Shown here one piece after another: positions 1 through 6,524 of a stretch of DNA of 33,788 nt (within the stretch, counting starts at the first letter, position 1; each line of letters opens with the position of its first letter). The position numbers and the translations under genes were made by a program. Origin of the DNA: Duganella lactea (GTDB taxonomy: Bacteria; Pseudomonadota; Gammaproteobacteria; Burkholderiales; Burkholderiaceae_D); NCBI RefSeq assembly GCF_009857505.1, contig NZ_WWCP01000047.1, forward strand, positions 1 to 33,788. The letters are read 5' to 3'. The notes beneath the pieces are model-generated. The model was given only the letters and a program-made list of their open reading frames with translations. It was not told the origin of the DNA and searched no databases.

Positions 1-535
1 GGTCGAGGCCGCAGCGCGCCAGCACGGCGGCGATTTGCGCCGGCGTCGCCACCAGTCGCGGACGCGGCAAGGCCGCGCGCGCGCCGGGTCCCTGCACCGT
101 CACCGGCGGCCTGGCCAGCGCGGCGTAGAAGGCCACCATCGGCCTTGGCGGCGTCTCGTCGTGGTGCATCAGGTTGATCAGACCATGGCGGCTCTCGCCC
201 TTGTAGCCGACGCGCTTTGGAATGCCGGCCAGCCACGGGATCAGCGCGTACTTGATGGTATTCGGCAGTACATAAGCGTCGGCGTAGCCGCGCCGGCGCA
301 GCAGGCGGGCGAATTGCCAACGCTGCTTCAGTTGCAGCGCGCCGTGGCGGAACGGCGTCTCCAGCACCTCGTCGACCTCGGCCACCTGGCGCCACACCGG
401 CGACACGGCCGGCGGCGCCAGCACGTCGATCGGCCGCTCCGGGTGGGCGGCGCGCAGCAGCCGCAGCAGCGGCTGCGCCATGACGGCGTCGCCGATCCAG
501 TTGGGCGAAATGATCAGGGTGCGCAATGGCTTCAC
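1..535 (-). CDS. waaF: ADP-heptose:LPS heptosyltransferase II, N-terminal 178 residues (C-terminus beyond the left edge)
   Basis: Glycosyltransferase family 9 (GT-B fold) enzyme that adds heptose from ADP-heptose to the LPS inner core at the cytoplasmic face of the inner membrane. The translation opens VKPLRTLIISPNWIGDAVMA, the usual start of WaaF: a first beta strand and the conserved P-N-W-I-G-D-A-V/M loop. It continues with the family's LPNTIKYALIPWLAG and KRVGYKGESR segments. The start is GTG at 535-533, which overlaps the TGA of the O-antigen ligase gene by four bases (GTGA), so the two are translationally coupled. Only about half of a typical 340-350-residue protein is inside the window, so the C-terminal nucleotide-sugar site cannot be checked. 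WaaC or a related GT9 enzyme is the alternative, but the N-terminal motif favours WaaF. Confidence 0.85.
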   Translation of the reverse strand, partial: MKPLRTLIISPNWIGDAVMAQPLLRLLRAAHPERPIDVLAPPAVSPVWRQVAEVDEVLETPFRHGALQLKQRWQFARLLRRRGYADAYVLPNTIKYALIPWLAGIPKRVGYKGESRHGLINLMHHDETPPRPMVAFYAALARPPVTVQGPGARAALPRPRLVATPAQIAAVLARCGLD

Positions 536-1764
536 CGGGCTTCCTCCCTGGCGTTCAGGCACAGTCCGGCCAGCAGGAACAGCATCATCGCGTAAAACAT
601 ATTGCTGCGCACCGACCAGAAGATCACCTCGGTCAGGCCGAAGCTGAAGTAACTCAGCACCAGCAGCATGCCGGCCAGCGCCGGCGCGTTGCGCCGGTGG
701 TCGCCGCGCTGCAACTGGCGGCGGAAAAACAGGAACGGCATCACCAGCGTGCTGCTCCACACCAGCAGACCGATCACGCCGCCGTGCACCAGCACCTGCA
801 CGATATCATTATGGAAATGCTCAGCCTCCAGCACGAACGGATGGGCGTGGCCGTCGGTGACCAGTTGTTCCAGCTCGGCGCGCACCACCGGCGGGCTGGC
901 GCCCAGCAGCGGGTGGCGTTCGATCAGTTGCAGCGCGCTGCGCCACAGTTCCAGCCGGATGCCGACGCTGGTGTAGCTGGGCCCGTGGTTAAAATACTGG
1001 CGCACATCGCTGATGCCCTCGTCGACCCGTTGGCGGGCGCCGGTCTGCGGAATGAAGTAGGTGCTCACCACCAGCGCCAGCGCCAGCAACGCCAGGACTT
1101 TGCGCCAGCGTCCGCGCAGCACGTGGCCATAGCGAATCAGCAACAGCGCCGCCAGCACGATGGCGCCCCAGCCGCCGCGGGTGCCGGTGGCCACCGAGCC
1201 GACCAGACCGGCCAGCGCGCCCAGCGCCGGCCACACCGCGCCGCGGCCGGCGAAGTCCAGCGTCGCCACCAGGCACATCAGACTGAGGCACAGCATCATG
1301 TCGCCGAAGGTGATCGAGTTGATCAAGCCGCCCGGGCGGTAGATGTCCAGCCCCCAGCGCTGGTAGGCGATGAAGGCGCCGCCGGCCACGGCGCCGGCGA
1401 TCATGCCCCACCACAACGCCTTGCGGCTGGGGCGGCAGGCCAGCACGGTCAGCGTGACCGTCACCGCCGCCAGCATGCGCAGCGGCTTCTCCACATCGCG
1501 CATGCGGAAATCGCCACTGAGCAATCCTTGCAATATAGCAAATAACAATACCGCAGCGAACGCTACCAATACCCCGCGAATCTCAGTAAGATGTCGCACC
1601 AGCACCGGCCAGCCCTGGCGCCGATACATGAGCGCCGTCAGCACAAAGGCGAAACTGCACAGGCCGACACCAAAATTAGTGATCAGCAGCAGGAAGGGGA
1701 ACAGGAAAATCAGGCTGTGGACGAAGACAGTGCTGGCTGTGGACGGGCGTAGGGTATTATTCAT
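532..1764 (-). CDS. waaL: O-antigen ligase / polymerase family membrane protein (WaaL-like)
   Basis: A 410-residue polytopic inner-membrane protein with about ten to twelve hydrophobic segments. It probably transfers undecaprenyl-linked O-polysaccharide to the lipid A core on the periplasmic face. Supporting signs are the GTRGGW motif near residues 194-199, a large periplasmic loop at about 238-320, and the HFHNDIVQVLVHGG segment near 318-331, which matches the conserved histidine motif of the Wzy_C/O-antigen ligase family. It is cotranscribed with the downstream heptosyltransferase through a GTGA overlap. The start ATG at 1764 lies 46 bp from the divergent glycosyltransferase. A Wzy-type polymerase is possible because the families are hard to separate by sequence; the LPS-core neighbour favours the ligase. 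Confidence 0.82.
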   Translation of the reverse strand: MNNTLRPSTASTVFVHSLIFLFPFLLLITNFGVGLCSFAFVLTALMYRRQGWPVLVRHLTEIRGVLVAFAAVLLFAILQGLLSGDFRMRDVEKPLRMLAAVTVTLTVLACRPSRKALWWGMIAGAVAGGAFIAYQRWGLDIYRPGGLINSITFGDMMLCLSLMCLVATLDFAGRGAVWPALGALAGLVGSVATGTRGGWGAIVLAALLLIRYGHVLRGRWRKVLALLALALVVSTYFIPQTGARQRVDEGISDVRQYFNHGPSYTSVGIRLELWRSALQLIERHPLLGASPPVVRAELEQLVTDGHAHPFVLEAEHFHNDIVQVLVHGGVIGLLVWSSTLVMPFLFFRRQLQRGDHRRNAPALAGMLLVLSYFSFGLTEVIFWSVRSNMFYAMMLFLLAGLCLNAREEAR

Positions 1765-1810
1765 TCAACTTATCGATTATTGCAAAAAAGCAATCCGCCA
1801 CAGCACCGCC

Positions 1811-2623
1811 ATGTCACCTGCTCTTATTTCCGTAGTCATCACCACCTACAACCGGCCGGATGCGCTGACCGCCGTCGTCGAAGCGTGCTTCGCCCAGGAC
1901 GACCGCCGCTTCGAAATCATTATCGCTGATGACGGCTCCGGCCACAACACACAGCAGACGGTGGCGGCGCTGCAGGCGCGCTCGCCGCTGCCGCTGCGCC
2001 ATGTGTGGCAGGAAGACCTGGGCTTTCGCGCCGCGCGCGCGCGCAACCTCGGCACGCTCAACGCCAGCGGCGACTACATCATCTTCCTTGACGGCGATTG
2101 CGTACCGCAGCGTAATTTTATCAGCCAGCACCGCAAACTGGCGCAACCCGGCTATATGGTGCAGGGCAGCCGCATTTTACTCAACGAGCCGGCCACCGCG
2201 CGCGTGCTGGGCCAGCACCTCGACCTGAGCACGCTGGACACCGGCGCCAAGCTGGCGTGGCGCCGCAACGGCGCGCTGAACAAAGTGCTGCCGCTGCTGA
2301 TGACCTTGCCGGACGTGGGGCGCACCCGGCGCCGCTTCACCTGGCGCCGCATCAAGAGCTGCAATATGGCCGTGTGGCGGGCCGATCTCGATCTGGTCAA
2401 CGGCTTCGACGAAAGCTTCCTCGGCTGGGGGCACGAGGACGCCGACCTGGTGGTACGGCTGTACAACGCCGGCGTGCTGCGCAAGGACGGCGCCTACGCC
2501 ACCGAAGTGTTCCACCTGTGGCACCGCGAAGCCAAGCGCGACCACGAAACCAGCAACCGCGCCACCGTGCTCCAGCGCCGCATCGACCGCACCATCGTCG
2601 CCACCAAAGGGCTGCGCGCCTAA
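1811..2623 (+). CDS. Family 2 glycosyltransferase with GT7-like C-terminal domain
   Basis: A 270-residue cytoplasmic GT-A glycosyltransferase, probably acting in LPS core or O-antigen synthesis. The N-terminal strand reads ISVVITTYNRPDALTAVV. The nucleotide-binding DDGS is at residues 40-43, the metal-binding DGDC at 94-97, and the C-terminal GWGHEDADLVVRLYN segment (205-219) carries the likely catalytic acidic pair E209/D210 seen in the glyco_transf_7C domain. The frame is open further upstream, but the ATG at 1811 is chosen because the family motif begins six residues later and the upstream reading would run through the divergent waaL-like gene. It is transcribed away from that gene, and its stop codon touches the large inverted repeat at 2623-2715. 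The sugar donor and acceptor cannot be read from sequence. Confidence 0.88.
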   Translation: MSPALISVVITTYNRPDALTAVVEACFAQDDRRFEIIIADDGSGHNTQQTVAALQARSPLPLRHVWQEDLGFRAARARNLGTLNASGDYIIFLDGDCVPQRNFISQHRKLAQPGYMVQGSRILLNEPATARVLGQHLDLSTLDTGAKLAWRRNGALNKVLPLLMTLPDVGRTRRRFTWRRIKSCNMAVWRADLDLVNGFDESFLGWGHEDADLVVRLYNAGVLRKDGAYATEVFHLWHREAKRDHETSNRATVLQRRIDRTIVATKGLRA

Positions 2624-2715
2624 AAACCCCGGTGTCAGGTCTGACATTCGCACACGGGCTCAACTGCTCCGCAGTTGAGCCCGTGTGCGAATGTCAGACC
2701 TGACACCGGGGTTTT
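2623..2715. repeat. Perfect 45-bp inverted repeat with nested REP-like palindromes between convergent genes
   Basis: Arms 2623-2667 and 2671-2715 are exact reverse complements separated by three bases (tcc). Each arm contains its own small palindrome, TGTCAG-gt-CTGACA (2633-2646, mirrored at 2692-2705). The element fills the whole gap between the glycosyltransferase and the response-regulator gene and touches both stop codons, so it probably works as a bidirectional transcription terminator. The A4/T4 ends lie within the stem. Arms this long and perfect, with nested hairpins, suggest two head-to-head copies of a dispersed REP/BIME-type element rather than a simple terminator. That origin is inferred; other genomic copies cannot be seen here. 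Confidence 0.9.
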
Positions 2716-3322
2716 ACTGCTCCAGCATGCTGATGCGCACCAGGTCGGCGACGTTGTCGACCCCCAGCTTGCTCATCAGCCGCGCCTTGTGCACTTCCAC
2801 CGTGCGCACGCTGATGCCCAAGGCCGGGCCGATGTCGCGGTTGTGCCGTCCCACCACCACCAGCGCCATCACTTCGCGCTCGCGCGGCGTCAGCTCGCTC
2901 AGCAGGCTGGCGCCGCGCGAACGGCGTTGCTGCTCGCTCTGGTTGGCGCGGGCGCGCGACAGGGCCTCGTCGATCGCCCCGATCAGCTTGGCGTCGTCGA
3001 ACGGCTTTTCCAGGAAGTCGACGGCGTCGGCCTTGAAGGCGGCGCGCGCGGTGCTGACGTCGCCATGGCCGCTCATGATGATCACCGGGATCGCGCAACC
3101 GCGCCGCAACAGCTCCTGCTGCAGGCTCAGCCCGTCCATGCCGGACATGCGGATGTCGATCAGCAGACAACCACTCCAGTTCGGTTGCCAGCCCTGCAGA
3201 AAGGCTTCCGCGCTGGCGAACACGGCGGTGCGATAGCCGCGCACCCCCAGCAGCAAGCCCAGCGCGTCGCGCACGGCGGGATCGTCGTCGACGATGAATA
3301 CGGTTAAATCATGCTGCAACAT
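2714..3322 (-). CDS. Response regulator, FixJ/TodT type (REC + LuxR HTH)
   Basis: A 202-residue transcriptional regulator. Its receiver domain (about 1-125) has the acidic pocket D12-D13-D14, phosphoacceptor D56 in LLIDIRMSGMDG, switch residue S84 in IIMSGHGD, and K106 in FLEKPFDD. The C-terminal LuxR-type helix-turn-helix (about 138-198) opens LTPREREVMALV and ends with the SVRTVEVHKARLMSKLGV recognition region. Length and architecture match FixJ, TodT and similar regulators. The start overlaps the end of the upstream kinase gene by 14 bases, making them a coupled operon and a cognate pair. The target genes are unknown. Transcription ends at the 45-bp inverted repeat. Confidence 0.93.
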   Translation of the reverse strand: MLQHDLTVFIVDDDPAVRDALGLLLGVRGYRTAVFASAEAFLQGWQPNWSGCLLIDIRMSGMDGLSLQQELLRRGCAIPVIIMSGHGDVSTARAAFKADAVDFLEKPFDDAKLIGAIDEALSRARANQSEQQRRSRGASLLSELTPREREVMALVVVGRHNRDIGPALGISVRTVEVHKARLMSKLGVDNVADLVRISMLEQ

Positions 3323-4982
3323 AGTGCTCCTGTCCCTCTTCCGCGCGCCGCGCCAGCGGCAACGCCATCCTGAATATGCCCTGCTCGCCCACCTCGGCCC
3401 ACAGGGAGCCGCCGTGCGCTTCCATAATGGCCCGGCTCAGCACCAGGCCCAGTCCCAGGCCGGTGGCCTTGGACGATACAAACGGTTCGAACAAGCGCGC
3501 CTGCAATTCCGCCGACACGCCCTTGCCACTGTCTTCCACGCTCAGTTGCACGCAGCTGCCGGCACCCTCGCCGGCCAGCCGGCCTTTGCGGTCCAGCAGT
3601 TGCGCCGACAGCCTGATGCGCCGCTGCCCGGCCGGCCGCTCCTGCACCGCGTCCAGCGCGTTGGCCAGCAGGTTGCGCAGCACCAGCTCGACCTGCACCC
3701 GGTCGGCCAGCATCGCCAGCGGCGGCATCTCCTCGACCGTCAGCTGCACCCCGTGCTGGCGCAGCTGGGTAAAAAACTGCTGGCTCACCGACGACACCAG
3801 TTGCCCGACCTCGACCGGCTCCAGCCGCATCGCGCCGGTGCGGAAAAAGTCGCGCAGCCGGCGCACCACGTCCGCCGCCCGGCCCGACTCGGCGATCATG
3901 CGCTGCACCGCGTTCTTCAGCATCTCGCCGCCCGGCCCGACGTCGGTGCGCTCGATCAGGTGCTCGCACGCCTTGCCGTAGGCGCTGAGCGCCGTCAGCG
4001 GCTGGTTCAGCTCGTGCGCCAGCGCGGCCGCCATCTCGCCCGCCGCCGCCAGTCGCAGCGACTGCTTCAGGTCGTTCGACACGCGGCGCAGCTCGTCGAC
4101 CACGATGCCCAGCGAGAAGCCCACCAGCGCCAGCATCGCGTCCAGCATCTGCAACTGCGCCACCTCGATGTTGACCGCGTTGTTCCACTTGACCAGCGCG
4201 CCGATGCCCAGCTGCAGCACAAACACCATCAGCGCCGTGCCGTAAAACCCCTGGCGCGACGCCGCCCAGATCACCGGCAGGAACAGGAAGTAGAAATGCT
4301 TGAACTCCGAGGTGGCGATGGTGCCGAACACAAAGGCCAGCACACAGATCGCCAGGGCCAGGTAGCCCAACGTTTCGCAGCGCCACACCGTTGACTTCAG
4401 GCGGCCGCGCCCCTCGGCGCTGGACAGCATCCACAACAGCGGCATCGACACCAGCACGCCCACCATGTCGCCGATGCCGAAGCGCAGCACCACCGCCGCC
4501 CATTCGCCCGACGGAATCAGCCCGGCCAGCGACAGCAGCGACATGTAGACCACGTCGTTGAACAGCGTGCCGCCGACCACGATCAGCACCCACTCGAACA
4601 GCTTGCGCCGGCTGTCGAACACGCCGCCGCCGCCGAACGCGCGCTTGAGCACCGCGCCCAGCATGCCGTAGCCGATCACCAGCCACAGCGATAAAAGCAA
4701 GGTCAGCGGCAGCCCGGCCGGCATGCCGCGCACCAGCCACTCGCCCAGCACCAGCGCCACATACCATGGCAGCGCCGCGCGCCAGCCATGCAGCAGCCAG
4801 AACACCAGCCCCAGCGCGGGATCGGGATTCCACGGCGTGATGTTCAGGCCGTACAGCGGATCGATGTAGGTGGCCCAGTCGAACAGCACGTACAGCGCGA
4901 TAAACGCCGGAAAAGTCAGGGAACGGGGCAAGGATCGGGCGCTCATACGGGGCGGCTTGTATCGCAATGTATCATTATGCAT
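3309..4982 (-). CDS. Integral-membrane sensor histidine kinase with MASE1-like N-terminus
   Basis: A 557-residue inner-membrane kinase that should phosphorylate the downstream FixJ-like regulator. The first ~295 residues are a polytopic block of roughly eight hydrophobic helices resembling MASE1-type sensory domains. Next come the dimerisation/H-box LAHELNQPLTALSAYGKACE with phosphoacceptor H323, the N-box RNLLANALDAV (436-446), the G1 box DSGKG (484-488) and the G2 box GLGLGL (508-513). The HELNQPL box is typical of FixL/TodS-class kinases. No HAMP or PAS domain is evident, so the signal is probably sensed in or near the membrane. The ATG at 4982 gives this length; the ATG at 4946 (Met13) is equally plausible because neither has a strong ribosome-binding site. 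It overlaps the response-regulator gene by 14 bases. Confidence 0.9.
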   Translation of the reverse strand: MHNDTLRYKPPRMSARSLPRSLTFPAFIALYVLFDWATYIDPLYGLNITPWNPDPALGLVFWLLHGWRAALPWYVALVLGEWLVRGMPAGLPLTLLLSLWLVIGYGMLGAVLKRAFGGGGVFDSRRKLFEWVLIVVGGTLFNDVVYMSLLSLAGLIPSGEWAAVVLRFGIGDMVGVLVSMPLLWMLSSAEGRGRLKSTVWRCETLGYLALAICVLAFVFGTIATSEFKHFYFLFLPVIWAASRQGFYGTALMVFVLQLGIGALVKWNNAVNIEVAQLQMLDAMLALVGFSLGIVVDELRRVSNDLKQSLRLAAAGEMAAALAHELNQPLTALSAYGKACEHLIERTDVGPGGEMLKNAVQRMIAESGRAADVVRRLRDFFRTGAMRLEPVEVGQLVSSVSQQFFTQLRQHGVQLTVEEMPPLAMLADRVQVELVLRNLLANALDAVQERPAGQRRIRLSAQLLDRKGRLAGEGAGSCVQLSVEDSGKGVSAELQARLFEPFVSSKATGLGLGLVLSRAIMEAHGGSLWAEVGEQGIFRMALPLARRAEEGQEHYVAA

Positions 4983-5101
4983 TGCGTCTATTCATCTTAC
5001 CTTGCATTTTACACAGTAAGGGCAGCCCTTAGGCAGGCACATCTCTTCGATACAACAACTCGGTTAACCGGGCGCCAATTATTAAGGGAAATGCGTAGAT
5101 C

Positions 5102-5140
5102 TTTACACCAATTTACAATGCGTTACATGAGATCTACTAT
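5102..5140 (+). promoter_or_regulatory. Putative sigma-70 promoter with three TTACA direct repeats
   Basis: In the 196-bp divergent gap between the kinase and the VirK/YbjX-like gene, TTTACA (5112-5117) and TACTAT (5135-5140) are separated by exactly 17 bp, a plausible -35/-10 pair. The predicted start is near 5147, about 32 bp before the ATG. TTACA recurs at 5103, 5113 and 5123 with a 10-bp period, placing the copies on one face of the helix, as in direct-repeat operators of response regulators. The regulator is not identifiable from sequence. The rest of the gap shows no other clear feature. Confidence 0.45.
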
Positions 5141-5178
5141 CGCGACTCGCCCACAAGGCCCATTTTGGAAGAGTTCCG

Positions 5179-6144
5179 ATGCCGCAGTCCATCACCATCC
5201 GTTCCGGCGCCGCCGATTTTGCCGGTTTTAAATACCTGCGCGAGCGCCTCAAACTGGCCTTGCGCGCCCGCCTGCACCAGCGCGCCACGTTCGGCTGGCT
5301 GCGGCTACTGAACTCGCATCCGCTGTTCGCCGAACTGGTCAAGGCCAATCCGCGCCTGGTCTACAAGATTTACCGTCCCTACCTGAGCAACACCACCAAC
5401 ATCCACGGCCGCCTGGCGATGCTGAGCGCGCACTACCGCCACATCTTCAGCCACGGTATGGGTCCGCTGTCGGTGCAGGCGGCGCGCGGTCCGGTGCTGC
5501 TGGGCCGGGTTGAAGGCAAGAGCGGCCTGCCCTACCACGTGCAGCTGCGCGCCATCGATCCGATGGAACGCGAGGGCGAACTGGTGTTGCAACTGATGCA
5601 GGGCGACGCGCTGGTGACCAGCTGCGCCTTTGCCTTCATCGAGGGCGAGCGCGGCATGGCGCTGGGGGTCGGCTGCATGCAGGGGCCGAAGGGCGAACGC
5701 GGCCTGCAACTGATCAAGGACGCCACCCGCGAGCTGCACGGCCTGCGGCCGAAGAACCTGATGATCAAGCTGCTGAGCCAGATCGCCCACGATCACGATT
5801 GCAGCACGCTGCGCCTGGTCGGCAACGCCAACCGCGCGGTGTGCGGCGCCACCCGCCAGGGCAAGGTGCACGCCGACTACGACGCGCTGTGGCTGGAACT
5901 GGGCGCGACCCGCCGCGCCGATGGCGACTTCCAGCTGGCCAGCGAGCCGATCTGCGAGCCCGACCTGACGCTGATCGCCTCGAAGAAACGCTCGGAGGCG
6001 CGCAAGCGTCACGAAACCTTGTGCGAGCTGGCGCAGGCGGTCGGCGTCGGCCTGCACGCGCCACGCATCGAGGCGGTACCGGCGCCGGTCGAAGCGCCGG
6101 CGCTGTGGACCAGGGATGACGCCGATAAGTACGCCCTGGCGTAA
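5179..6144 (+). CDS. VirK/YbjX family protein (DUF535)
   Basis: A 321-residue protein resembling the VirK/YbjX (DUF535) family. Family-like segments are the N-terminal FKYLRERLKLALRAR and HPLFAELVKANPRLVYKIYR, the LSAHYRHIF region, GEREGELVL-type strands in the middle, and the C-terminal RQGKVHADYDALWLELGA followed by PDLTLIASKKRSEARKRHE. Enterobacterial relatives have been linked to envelope homeostasis and antimicrobial-peptide tolerance, but no biochemical activity is established that I can assign here. There is no signal peptide or membrane segment, so it is probably cytoplasmic. The ATG at 5179 follows a GGAAGAG ribosome-binding site. The gene appears monocistronic behind the promoter at 5102-5140; the next gene starts 42 bp later with its own ribosome-binding site. 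Confidence 0.8.
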   Translation: MPQSITIRSGAADFAGFKYLRERLKLALRARLHQRATFGWLRLLNSHPLFAELVKANPRLVYKIYRPYLSNTTNIHGRLAMLSAHYRHIFSHGMGPLSVQAARGPVLLGRVEGKSGLPYHVQLRAIDPMEREGELVLQLMQGDALVTSCAFAFIEGERGMALGVGCMQGPKGERGLQLIKDATRELHGLRPKNLMIKLLSQIAHDHDCSTLRLVGNANRAVCGATRQGKVHADYDALWLELGATRRADGDFQLASEPICEPDLTLIASKKRSEARKRHETLCELAQAVGVGLHAPRIEAVPAPVEAPALWTRDDADKYALA

Positions 6145-6186
6145 AAAAATCCGTTACCATGGGCTTTTCGTCCGAGGAGAAATACC

Positions 6187-6420
6187 ATGCGTGTGGATAT
6201 TTATTGCCGAGATGAAGCACAAGGCAAGCATACTTATCTGGCGGTGCCCGAGGGCAAGCCGATTCCGGAAGAAGCGACCAACACCGATTGGCACGCCGAG
6301 GCGCAACGCGTCGAGGTGGACGACGAGCGCGATGAGCTCTCCGCTTACCATATAGAACGTCCGTTGGCGCAGATCGGCGCCAAGGGGTATGCGATCACCG
6401 GCGTCGGCGCGCAGTTCTGA
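6187..6420 (+). CDS. Small conserved protein of unknown function (DUF6139-like)
   Basis: A 77-residue, acidic, probably cytoplasmic protein that starts MRVDIYCRDEAQGKHTYLAV and contains PEGKPIPEEATNTDW (21-35). The pattern matches a small uncharacterised protein I associate with Burkholderiales genomes (DUF6139); the family label is from memory. A clear GAGGAG ribosome-binding site lies 8 bp before the ATG, which supports real translation. It lies 42 bp after the VirK/YbjX-like gene on the same strand, so readthrough cotranscription is possible. There is no cysteine cluster, signal peptide or membrane segment. Function unknown. Confidence 0.75.
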   Translation: MRVDIYCRDEAQGKHTYLAVPEGKPIPEEATNTDWHAEAQRVEVDDERDELSAYHIERPLAQIGAKGYAITGVGAQF

Positions 6421-6429
6421 CGCGCCCCA

Positions 6430-6524
6430 CCGACATCCCACCGACATCCCACCGTCACGCCGGCGCACGCCGGAGTCCATGGAACGCTGACTCAGCATGG
6501 ATGCCGGCCGGCGCCGGGACGACC
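6430..6524. repeat. Intergenic repeat element with tandem 11-mers and hairpins, convergent gap before dnaE
   Basis: The 104-bp gap between the small gene and the end of dnaE begins with an 11-bp unit, ccgacatccca, repeated exactly at 6430-6440 and 6441-6451. A block follows that resembles the common betaproteobacterial element of the type cgtca-ccgg-gccgg-tccatgga. It contains CCGGC-gcac-GCCGG, TCCATG...CATGGA and GCTGA-c-TCAGC self-complementary segments. No T-run follows, so it is not a classical intrinsic terminator, though its folding could block 3' degradation or end both convergent transcripts. Confidence 0.55.

Noticed and set aside
2623..2715. The 45-bp inverted repeat as an insertion-sequence end or attachment site
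   Set aside because: No transposase or integrase gene and no flanking direct duplication are seen; a terminator built from a REP-like element explains it better.
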